From positions 1-64,000 of the forward strand of contig JACKBJ010000009.1 in the NCBI GenBank assembly GCA_020634625.1: DNA of 64,000 nucleotides, written 5' to 3'. This DNA comes from Caldilineae bacterium. GTDB lineage: Bacteria > Chloroflexota > Anaerolineae > Epilineales > Epilineaceae. The translations under genes were made by a program, and so were the position numbers. Shown piece after piece: positions 8,485 through 16,245 of the stretch. Under the pieces are notes generated by a model. That model did no database searches, was not told the origin of the DNA, and worked only from the letters and a program-made list of their open reading frames with translations. Numbering within the stretch: the stretch's first letter is position 1; each line of letters starts with the position of its first letter.

Positions 8485-10719
8485 ATGCCCCCGAGCCCAG
8501 GCCAGCCCGCGTTCCAGGTCCCGCGTGGGTCCGCGCTCGCGGATCTGATCGACGCCGCGAACGTCGGGGGGCCGCGCTGCATCGACGGACCGGTCGGCGC
8601 CGGCAAGACCGAGGCCTTGGTGCTGCGTGCCGCCGCCCTGATCGCGTCCGGCGTCCCCGGCTCCGCGATCCTGGTCCTGCTGCCCGATCGTGAGGCCGTT
8701 GCCCGCTTCGAGACGCGTCTGACCCCCTGGCTCGACGGCAGCCACGCCGCGCCGCGCTGTCGGACCTACTACGGGCTGGCCCAGGGGGCCGTGCGCGAGC
8801 TGTGGGACGACCTGGCGCCGTCGGCCGGCTTCTCGGCCACCGCGGCTCGGACCCTCCCCAGGCTGCTGACCTACGAGACGGCGCAGGCGATGATGTACGG
8901 CATCGCCGCACCGCGGATCGCGCAGGGCCAGTTCGAAGGCCTGTCGATTCGGCCGCAGCGCCTGGTGTCCCAGCTGCTCGACGGGCTCAACCGGGCCGCG
9001 ACGGGCGGCTATCCGCTCGACCAGGTCGAGCGCCGTCTGGCCGCGGCCTGGCCGGGCGAGCCGGCGCGGTTGCGGCACTATGCGCAGGCCGCGGCTTGCA
9101 TGCAGGCGTTTCGGGCGCGCTGCCTCGATCGCGGGGCGGTCGATGTCTCGCTGGCGGTCGAGCTGTTTCACCACGAGGTGGTCGAGCGGCCAGACCGGCG
9201 GCAAGCCCTGCTGGGAGGGGTGGAACACCTGCTGGCCGACAACCTCGAGGAAAGCGTCCCGGTGGCCCAGCGCCTGCTGGGTCATCTGGCGGGCCAGGCA
9301 AGGAGCACGCTCCTGGTGCGGGACACCGACGCCGGGCACCGCATCTTCCTGGGCGCCGATCCGCTCGGCGCCGCCGAGCTCTGCGCCGCCCTCGGACCCA
9401 GCCTGAAGCTGTCGCGCCGGCGCGACCAGGACCCCACGGGCGCCTTCGCCGCGTGGGCCCTCCTGAGCCTGAGTCGCGACCCGTCGGCGGCAGTCCAGGA
9501 CCCGGCGTCGCGGGCGGTCGAACCCACGCCGTCCCAGCGACCGGATCGGGACGACGCCTTGGCCCGCACGGCCCTTCGCGGCGCGGTCGAGGCGCCCGAC
9601 CGCCGAGCGATGATCGAAGCGGCGGCCGATGCGGTGGCCAACGAGCTGTCCGGCGGCCTGGCGGCCGCCCAGCTGGCGATCGTCGCGCCCTACGTCGACG
9701 GCGTGCTGCGCTTCGCACTGGATGCGGCCCTGGCCAGCCGAGGCATCCGACTCCGAACCCACCGCCGCCACCTGCCCCTGCGCGAGAGCCCCTGGGTTCG
9801 CGCCGGGCTGAGCCTGGTCGCCTTGGTCGAGCCCGAGCTTGGCCTCCCCGAGCCCTTCGCGCTCGCCGAGGCCCTGGCCACCGCGCTTCCCGCCATCGAC
9901 CCGGTCCGCTCCGCGCGTCTGGTGCGGGCGCTCTACGATCGGGAGTCCGGAGTATTGGCCGCGGCCGAAGGGCTGGATGCTCGGGATCGCGCGCGCATCG
10001 GCCCGGCTGCGGTCGAAGCTTACGAAGGCCTGCGGACCTGGATCGGACGGGAGGGCGCCACGGGCGGCGAGGCCAGACCAACGTTCGACCCCAGCGATCG
10101 GCCGTCGGGCTCGACGCGCCTCGAGCAGCGCCTGACCGCGCTCGTCGCGGCGATGGCAAGCTGGCGACCGCCGGCCGCAGGCGAAGCGGCGGCCTTCGCC
10201 AGCCTGATCGAGGCGGCGGCGGAGTTTCGGGCCGCTGCCCCGGTCCTGGAGCAGCGACCGGGCGCCTGGGCGGCCGATTTCAAGCGTCTGGTACTTCAGG
10301 GGCTGGTGTCGGTGCGCGCGCCCGAGCCAGACGACGGGGATGAAAATGCGGTGCTGCTCGCTCCGGCCCAGACCTACCTGGTGGAAGATCAGCGCCACGC
10401 CGTGCAGCTCTGGCTCGATGCCGCATCGCCGGACTGGTGGTCGCCCCCCTACCAGCCCCTGACCAACGCCTGGGTTCTCTCGCCCCGCTGGCCGGAGGCT
10501 CAGATCTGGACCCGCGCCATCGACCGCGAGCAACGCGACCAGGTGCTGGCACGGCTGGTCGCCGGTCTTGCCCGCCGCGCCGAGACCGGCATCTGGGTCT
10601 TGGCCTGCCTTGGCGAGGCCGGCGAGCTGCCCCTGGAGGGGCCGCTGTGGCGCAGGGTGCGCGACCTGGCCGGAGACGGGCTCCGGAGCACCGCGGACGC
10701 TCGCGAGGGCGGATCGTGA
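8485..10719 (+). CDS. AddB/RecC-like helicase-fold subunit
   Basis: This 744-residue protein has an N-terminal P-loop (GPVGAGKT, 35-42) in a UvrD-like setting, followed by long helical regions. The later motifs of active SF1 helicases are missing or unrecognisable: there is no clear DExQ box or QxxR motif VI. The layout fits an inactivated partner helicase such as AddB or RecC. The C-terminus has no nuclease signature and no Cys cluster for the AddB iron-sulfur site. Its stop overlaps the start of the next helicase gene (GTGA), which argues for a stoichiometric two-subunit complex. From memory, similar unannotated pairs occur in cyanobacteria; I could not check this. Role inferred: recombinational repair or end processing, with any nuclease supplied in trans. 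Confidence 0.6.
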   Translation: MPPSPGQPAFQVPRGSALADLIDAANVGGPRCIDGPVGAGKTEALVLRAAALIASGVPGSAILVLLPDREAVARFETRLTPWLDGSHAAPRCRTYYGLAQGAVRELWDDLAPSAGFSATAARTLPRLLTYETAQAMMYGIAAPRIAQGQFEGLSIRPQRLVSQLLDGLNRAATGGYPLDQVERRLAAAWPGEPARLRHYAQAAACMQAFRARCLDRGAVDVSLAVELFHHEVVERPDRRQALLGGVEHLLADNLEESVPVAQRLLGHLAGQARSTLLVRDTDAGHRIFLGADPLGAAELCAALGPSLKLSRRRDQDPTGAFAAWALLSLSRDPSAAVQDPASRAVEPTPSQRPDRDDALARTALRGAVEAPDRRAMIEAAADAVANELSGGLAAAQLAIVAPYVDGVLRFALDAALASRGIRLRTHRRHLPLRESPWVRAGLSLVALVEPELGLPEPFALAEALATALPAIDPVRSARLVRALYDRESGVLAAAEGLDARDRARIGPAAVEAYEGLRTWIGREGATGGEARPTFDPSDRPSGSTRLEQRLTALVAAMASWRPPAAGEAAAFASLIEAAAEFRAAAPVLEQRPGAWAADFKRLVLQGLVSVRAPEPDDGDENAVLLAPAQTYLVEDQRHAVQLWLDAASPDWWSPPYQPLTNAWVLSPRWPEAQIWTRAIDREQRDQVLARLVAGLARRAETGIWVLACLGEAGELPLEGPLWRRVRDLAGDGLRSTADAREGGS

Positions 10720-12941
10720 GCCCGGACTGGCGGCCACGCGAAGCCCAGCAGGCGATTCTGGCCTATCGCGGCGGGCGCATGGCCGTCGCGGCCGTGCCGG
10801 GCAGCGGCAAGACCCGCACCATCGCCGCCCTCGCCACGGAGCTCCTCCGCGCCGGGATCGGTCCCGGTCGGCGGGTGCTGGTGGTCACGTATCAGCATGC
10901 CGCCGCCGGCGCGCTGGCGGCACGGATCGGCGCCGACTTGAGCGAGGCCGGTCTCCCGCCCTGGGGTTACGAGGTCCGCACCCTGCACAGCCTGGCGCAT
11001 GCGATCGTCGCCGAGCAGCCGGGACTGGCGGGACTCGGGGCCGACTTCGAGGTCGCCGACGAAGCGACCCGCGACGCGATGCTCGATCGGGCGGCGTCAG
11101 CCTGGCGCCAGGCCCATCCGGAGGACTGGAGCGCGCTTCAAACCGAAGCCCGGCGCCTGGCACCCGCCGGCCGCAGCCTGCGGCTCGGCGGGCTCCTGGT
11201 CGAGAGCGGGCGGGCCATCGTTCGCGGCGCCAAGAACCTCGGCCTGGGGCCGGCCGAGTTGGACCTTCGGATGGCGACCGTCGCGGCGACGGAGCTGTCG
11301 CCGTTTCTCCGGATCGGTGCCTGGACCTATCGCCATTACCAGCGGCAGCTCGAGGTCGCCGGACTGCTCGACTTCGACGACCTGGTGCGCCTGGCGGCCG
11401 AGCTCTTGGGCCACCACCCGGACCTGGCGGCCGAGCTGGCCCATCGCTGGCCCTACGTCCTGGAGGACGAGGCCCAGGACAGCGTGCCGCTCCAAGAAGC
11501 CCTGCTCGGCCGCCTCACGGCCACTCAGGGCGAAGGCCCCGGCAACTGGGTGCGGGTCGGCGATCCGAACCAGGCCGTCACCAGCAGCTTCACGGCCGCC
11601 GACCCGAGCTCCCTCCGTCGCTTCCTCGAGCTGCCCGACGTCACGGCGGTTCGAATGGACGAGTCCGGGCGCAATGCGCGGCCGATCATCGATCTTGCCA
11701 ACCATCTCGTCGAATGGACGCGATCCGAGCATCCGCTGCCGGAGGTCAGGCACACGGCCTTCCTCGACCAGCGGATCCGGCCGACCGGGCCGGACGACCC
11801 CCAGACCAACCCGGAACAGGGGCAGGTCGTGTTTCGGGTCTGGCGCGATCGCGATGCCGAGCTCGATGCGGTGGTGGCGCGCGCCTCGGCCCTGGCCACC
11901 CGACAGCCCGAGCTCAGCCTGGCCATCCTGGTCGGCACCAACGCGATCGGCGCGCAGGTCGCGCGACGGCTGCGCGAGCGGGGCCAGCCCTTCGACGAGC
12001 GCCTGCAGGGCAGCGCCGCGGCACGCCAGGTGGCAAGCCTGCTCGCCGCAGCCCTCTCTGCCCTCGCCGAGCCGCTACGACGCGAGCACCTGGTGACGCT
12101 CTTCGATGCCCTGGTCCCGCTGCAGACGGCCGATGACCCGCTCGCGGACGTCGACCCGGAGCGCATGCGCCCTTTGCTGCGCAGCTGTGCGCCCGAACAG
12201 CTCCTGTACCCCGAGCCCGGGTCCGATCCACGGGCTGCGCTCCCGCCGGTGCCGGGGCTCGAGGCCGAAGCGCTCGCCGCGGCGGACGGCCTGGCCCGGC
12301 GCCTCCGACGCTGGCATCGGGCGCGATCGCTGCCGATCGACCAGCTGCTCTTGACCATCGCCCAGGACGTGCTGCGCCCGCAAGATCAGGCCCTGGCGCA
12401 GCGCCTGGCGCAGATGCTGCGCCAGATCGCCGATCGTGAGCCCGAGCGCCTGCTGCCCGAGCTGGCGGCCGAGCTGCGCGAACTGGCCGTCGGACGGCGT
12501 CGCGGCTGGATTCAGGCCGACGAGATCGTCTTCGAGCCGCGGCCGGGCGTCATCACCTTGACCACCATGCACAAGGCAAAGGGCCTGGAATGGGACCTGG
12601 TGTACCTGGTCGGCGTGGACGGCGATTGGTTCCCGCATCTGCTGGAGGACCGCTTCCAGGGCGCCTGGCAATGGTTGGGCGCCGATCCAGCCGCCGAGGC
12701 ACGCGCCGCCCTGCTGGCACTCGTCGGCGTCCCACCCCATCCGGGCCGCAGCCCCACCGATGCCGCCCACATCGAGCTCATCGCCGAGCGCTTGCGCCTG
12801 CTGTACGTCGGCATCACCCGCGCACGACGTTGGCTGTCGATCGGCTGGAGCCAGGGCATCCCGACGGCGCAGGGCACGCCACGCCCGGTTCCCATGGCCG
12901 AGGTCTGGCGGGAGCTCAAGCGCTTCGCCGAAGCCGGCTAG
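10716..12941 (+). CDS. UvrD/AddA-like SF1 DNA helicase
   Basis: This is an active-looking superfamily I helicase of 741 residues. Motif I is VPGSGKT (K32), motif Ia VVTYQHAA, and motif II DEAQD (251-255). Motif III is GDPNQAV, followed by a motif IV-type SGRNARPI. Motif V is TLTTMHKAKGLEWDLV and motif VI LYVGITRARRW. The VI arginines and the 'HKAKGLEWD' block are typical of UvrD/Rep/AddA. No RecB-type nuclease domain follows motif VI; the protein ends about 40 residues later. The GTG start overlaps the upstream gene by four bases. Together the pair looks like a nuclease-less AddAB-type machine. A hairpin at 12950-12998 follows. Confidence 0.85.
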   Translation: MSPDWRPREAQQAILAYRGGRMAVAAVPGSGKTRTIAALATELLRAGIGPGRRVLVVTYQHAAAGALAARIGADLSEAGLPPWGYEVRTLHSLAHAIVAEQPGLAGLGADFEVADEATRDAMLDRAASAWRQAHPEDWSALQTEARRLAPAGRSLRLGGLLVESGRAIVRGAKNLGLGPAELDLRMATVAATELSPFLRIGAWTYRHYQRQLEVAGLLDFDDLVRLAAELLGHHPDLAAELAHRWPYVLEDEAQDSVPLQEALLGRLTATQGEGPGNWVRVGDPNQAVTSSFTAADPSSLRRFLELPDVTAVRMDESGRNARPIIDLANHLVEWTRSEHPLPEVRHTAFLDQRIRPTGPDDPQTNPEQGQVVFRVWRDRDAELDAVVARASALATRQPELSLAILVGTNAIGAQVARRLRERGQPFDERLQGSAAARQVASLLAAALSALAEPLRREHLVTLFDALVPLQTADDPLADVDPERMRPLLRSCAPEQLLYPEPGSDPRAALPPVPGLEAEALAAADGLARRLRRWHRARSLPIDQLLLTIAQDVLRPQDQALAQRLAQMLRQIADREPERLLPELAAELRELAVGRRRGWIQADEIVFEPRPGVITLTTMHKAKGLEWDLVYLVGVDGDWFPHLLEDRFQGAWQWLGADPAAEARAALLALVGVPPHPGRSPTDAAHIELIAERLRLLYVGITRARRWLSIGWSQGIPTAQGTPRPVPMAEVWRELKRFAEAG

Positions 12942-12949
12942 GGCTCCGG

Positions 12950-12998
12950 CTGCCCGGGGCGGCCGAGAGCGGCGCGACGGGCCGCGCCCCGGGGGCAG
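12950..12998. terminator. Hairpin between convergent genes
   Basis: CTGCC-CGGGGC at 12950-12960 pairs with GCCCCG-GG-GGCAG at 12986-12998 (two-base bulge). It lies in the 71-base gap between the helicase and the antiporter, which end towards each other. It is a likely bidirectional stop or transcript-end structure; there is no U-tract. Confidence 0.45.
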
Positions 12999-13012
12999 GT
13001 TCCCGCGGAGGC

Positions 13013-14143
13013 TCAGGGATGGTACCAGAAGACCACGGCGAAGAAGGCGTAGACCGCCAGGAACATCGCCCCCTCGAGCCAATTGGTCTCACCGTCCGAA
13101 AGCGACGACGACGCGATCATGGTCGCCGCCGCCAACGACAGAAGCATGAAGGGATCGAAGGCCAACGGCATCAGCGCACCCATGAACCAACTGGCGATGA
13201 CCAGGACCGGCGCCACGAGCAACGCAACCTGCATGCAGGACCCCATCGCGATCTGAAACGACAGGTCCATCTTGTCGTCCCGCGCCACCCAGATGGCGAC
13301 CATGCCCTCGGCTGCATTGCCGACCACAGCCACCAGCACCACGCCGATGAACATGTCGCTAAGCGCTAGACTACCCGATGCGCGCAACGTTTCGATAGAA
13401 GTCACAAAGGTTTCGCTAAGAAAAGCAACAGCAATCGTGGCCAACAGCAGGACGCCTGCCGAGAAGCGCTTGGACCATACCGGCGTCTCGTGATGCTCCG
13501 TGTCCGGCATCAGCAGGAAGCGATGGGTCCGCATGGAAAAGAAGAGGCTCAGCAGGTAGAGCGCCAGGAGGATCAGGGCCGCGGCGAGCGAGACCTCGCG
13601 CACCAGCAGATGGGCAGCCGCCTCGTCCAGGTCGGGGAAGGCACTGGGATCGAGTCGGTAGGCCATCTCCACCAGGCTGGGTACCATCAGGACGCTGAGC
13701 ACGACCCAGAGCATGCCGACGTTGATGCTGGCTCCGGTGCGCGAGATGCGCTGGACCTGATGCCGCATGCCGCCCCAGACCATCGCCGCTCCCAGCACCA
13801 GCAGCAGGTTGCCGAGCATCGAGCCGATGATCGAGCCCAGGACGATCGGATACAACGCCGGGCCCTTGGACAGCGCGAAGAGCGCGATGATCAGCTCGGT
13901 GACGTTGCCGAAGGTCGCGTTGAGCAGGCCCCCCCAAAGCGGGCCCGAGTAGATCGCGATCTCCTCCGTCGCCTTGCCGATCAGCGTGACGGTGCCCAGG
14001 ATCCCCAGCGCCGAAGCCAGGAACAGCGGCAGCCCTTCGATGTGCATCAGCTCGAGGCCGATGGCGATCGGCAGGCAGATCAGCAACAGCGAGAGTTTGG
14101 GAATCGTCGGGAGCAGCTGTCGCATGGCCTGTTCTCGCGGCAT
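13013..14143 (-). CDS. Calcium/proton antiporter (CaCA superfamily, Cax type)
   Basis: The protein has eleven or so hydrophobic segments and the two signature alpha repeats of Ca2+/cation exchangers: GNVTELIIALFAL in the first half and GNAAEGMVAIWV in the second, each with the ion-binding Glu. An acidic loop between the halves (DLDEAAAH, DTEHHE) is in the usual place. It would export Ca2+ using the proton gradient. Two starts are possible: ATG 14143 (376 residues) or ATG 14125 (370). Neither has a strong ribosome site, and 370 fits the family slightly better. No neighbours share its theme. Confidence 0.88.
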   Translation of the reverse strand: MPREQAMRQLLPTIPKLSLLLICLPIAIGLELMHIEGLPLFLASALGILGTVTLIGKATEEIAIYSGPLWGGLLNATFGNVTELIIALFALSKGPALYPIVLGSIIGSMLGNLLLVLGAAMVWGGMRHQVQRISRTGASINVGMLWVVLSVLMVPSLVEMAYRLDPSAFPDLDEAAAHLLVREVSLAAALILLALYLLSLFFSMRTHRFLLMPDTEHHETPVWSKRFSAGVLLLATIAVAFLSETFVTSIETLRASGSLALSDMFIGVVLVAVVGNAAEGMVAIWVARDDKMDLSFQIAMGSCMQVALLVAPVLVIASWFMGALMPLAFDPFMLLSLAAATMIASSSLSDGETNWLEGAMFLAVYAFFAVVFWYHP

Positions 14144-14308
14144 GAAAGGAGGGCGAGGCGGTGCCTCGACACAGGGCTGGGGGGACCCAGATGGCTGCGC
14201 CGGCGCCTGCAACGATCGGCAGCGAGCCGCCAGGGCCTCGAACGCAACAGGGCGCCATCCGAACTCGGACGGCGCCCCGGGCAGGCGGTCAACGTCGCGA
14301 CCGCGCCC

Positions 14309-14557
14309 CTACTCGACGATCTGGAACACGACCTGCTCGGAAGGCGAGCGAAGGAACTTGATGTTCTTGCCGGTCACCACGGCCGCGGCCTTCAGCCGAT
14401 TCTTGACCGACTGTCGGCTTACGCCTTCCTTGGCGACATAGAGTCGCCCACCCGTGCCCAGTCGGGCAGAGGTCAGAAACGAAACGTATTCGGGATGCAC
14501 GCGACTCGCGGGAGCCTTCTCCTCGAGATCCTTCTTCGACAGCGCCTCGATGGGCAT
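14309..14557 (-). CDS. Small conserved-looking protein of unknown function
   Basis: 82 residues, beginning at an ATG with an excellent GAGGAGGG site five bases upstream (the TTG just before it is less likely). The protein is Lys/Arg/Ser-rich at its start ('ALSKKDLEEK') and compact, with an 'SRQSVKNRLKAAAVVTGKNI' segment that could be a small helical nucleic-acid contact. Codon use is less GC-biased than its neighbours. I do not recognise the family. It lies between the antiporter and tRNA-Arg on the same strand. Confidence 0.7.
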   Translation of the reverse strand: MPIEALSKKDLEEKAPASRVHPEYVSFLTSARLGTGGRLYVAKEGVSRQSVKNRLKAAAVVTGKNIKFLRSPSEQVVFQIVE

Positions 14558-14783
14558 CAAACCCTCCTCGTCACTCGGAATACCGATGGCTGAATCCTCT
14601 GTCTATTCGACGAGGGAATCTTACTGCACAGTTCCGAATTGGGCAACGCCAAGTGATAGCCGTCTGTCGAGCCAGAGCGCGCGGTCGATGCACCGCAGGT
14701 CCCTGGGATCGGTGAGCATCCCGTGCAAGCGTTGGCGCAACCGAGTCTCGACCGCAGTCTTCGACCCCATGTGCCGAATGAAG

Positions 14784-14857
14784 TACCCCCGGTAGGATTC
14801 GAACCTACGACCTACTGATTCGAAGTCAGCCGCTCTGGTCCACTGAGCTACGGGGGC
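14784..14857 (-). tRNA. tRNA-Arg (anticodon UCG)
   Basis: A complete cloverleaf is present. The acceptor is GCCCCCG/CGGGGGT (first pair G-U) and the D-arm begins TAGCTCAGTGG. The anticodon arm is CTGACT-TCG-AATCAG and the T-arm GTAGG-TTCGAAT-CCTAC. The 3' CCA is not encoded. It reads CGA-family arginine codons. Confidence 0.95.
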
Positions 14858-14931
14858 AAGCGGCGCAATTCTAGCCCGGCGGCGTGGGCCGGGCAATCCC
14901 GCGTGCCGTCGGGTCGCTTCCGGGCGCTGCC

Positions 14932-16146
14932 TCAGGGCGTCGGACTGGCCGAAGGGCGAATCGGTGGCCCCGGCCCGGGCTCGACGGCCGTCGTCGGGCT
15001 TGGCGTTGCGGTCGGGCTCGGTCCGGGCGACGGAGGCTGCGTCGGGGTCAAGGCCAGCGCGGTCTCGGTCGCATGGGTCGCCAGCGGGTCCAGGGTCGGC
15101 GTCGCCGTGGCGGTCGGTGCTGGGGGCCAGAAGCTGACCAACAGGGGCAGGAAGGTCCGGCCGAAGGCGATCGGGGTGGCGCTCGGCGCCAGGCTTGGAC
15201 TGGGTTGCGCCGTGAGGCTTGGGGTGGCGCTCGGTACCCGCGTCGGGCTGGCGCTGGGCGTCGCGCTCGGCGGCGGCGCGCTGGGCCGCGGTGTTGGAGG
15301 CGTGATCCCCGGGTCGGGCTCCCAGGCCAGGATCAGGTCGTCGATGTAGAGCCCGGCCCCCGGAGCGCTGCCTTCGGGGGCCAGGCCGACCCACTCGAGC
15401 CGCCAGACCGCACCCCGAAGGTCGTAGACCGCTCCCGGCGCGGTGATGTCGACCAGGTTCAGCAGATCCAGCTTGCGGCTCGGGAAGGCCCAGCTGCCGC
15501 TCAGGCCGGTGGCGCCGAAGATGGGCACCCGCTTGACGCCGCCGTCGGGCTGTGGCACGTGCAGGAAGATGAACAGCCCCGACGCGTCGCCGGGCGGCAT
15601 CTGCAGCCACAGGTCGAAGTACAGGTCCAGACGGCTGGCGGCCTCGGCACCGCGGAGGTCGAGCCGCTGGAAGAGCGTGCTGCGCGAGGCAAGCGGCGCG
15701 CCAGCGCCGCATGGTTGCTCCAGGGTTCCGATGCGACCGCCGAAGGCCCACAGCGCGCGCGAGCCCGAACGGGCGCGACAGCTGGAGGGCCACCAGGACG
15801 GCGCGACCTCGCTCGAAACCTGCCAGAGGTTCGGATCGGGCCAGCTGGAGTCCTCGAAGTCGTCCAGGATCAACCAGGCTGCCGGAGACGCGGGCGCTTC
15901 GCCGGGCCGCCGGGCGCCCGAGCGCCCGATCTCGGCCGCGGCGACCGGCGCCCGGCCGGCCAGGCCCGCAGGCTCCGACGTCGACCACCGGCCCCCCCGG
16001 GCGAGCGAGCCGAAGCCGATCAGCAGACCAGCGACGCCAAACGCCGCCAAGGCAGCGCGTCGCAGCGCGCCTGGCCACGGCCCGGTGCGGCGCGACCGGT
16101 CTGGCCCAACTGGCGGCTCGGGGTACGGGAGCGGTCGATGACGCAT
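14932..16146 (-). CDS. Secreted jelly-roll (lectin-like) protein with Pro/Thr-rich tail
   Basis: 404 residues from the ATG at 16146, which has a GAGAGGA site. An N-terminal hydrophobic segment (residues ~30-45) should act as signal or anchor. Residues ~95-290 have the look of a concanavalin-like/LamG-type beta sandwich: 'LILDDFEDSSWPDPNLW', paired W/F residues, and 'GLYIDDLILAWEPD' near the end. The last 110 residues are low-complexity Pro/Ser/Thr/Ala with an embedded FLPLLVSFW motif. It is probably a surface glycan- or matrix-binding protein. It follows the propeller/vWA gene on the same strand after 98 bases and may share its transcript. Confidence 0.75.
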   Translation of the reverse strand: MRHRPLPYPEPPVGPDRSRRTGPWPGALRRAALAAFGVAGLLIGFGSLARGGRWSTSEPAGLAGRAPVAAAEIGRSGARRPGEAPASPAAWLILDDFEDSSWPDPNLWQVSSEVAPSWWPSSCRARSGSRALWAFGGRIGTLEQPCGAGAPLASRSTLFQRLDLRGAEAASRLDLYFDLWLQMPPGDASGLFIFLHVPQPDGGVKRVPIFGATGLSGSWAFPSRKLDLLNLVDITAPGAVYDLRGAVWRLEWVGLAPEGSAPGAGLYIDDLILAWEPDPGITPPTPRPSAPPPSATPSASPTRVPSATPSLTAQPSPSLAPSATPIAFGRTFLPLLVSFWPPAPTATATPTLDPLATHATETALALTPTQPPSPGPSPTATPSPTTAVEPGPGPPIRPSASPTP

Positions 16147-16245
16147 GCGTTCCTCTCGAGGCGCGGCCGGGCGGAGCGAGCCATAGGATGGTGTCACCCG
16201 ACCCCTTCGGTCAACATCGCCGCGCCCATCCGCGCCAGGCTCGCC

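Noticed and set aside
10437..10715. Longer N-terminus for the UvrD-like helicase
   Set aside because: The upstream extension overlaps the partner gene in another frame and is Arg/Pro-rich; the GTG at 10716 gives the canonical start of an SF1 helicase and a GTGA coupling.
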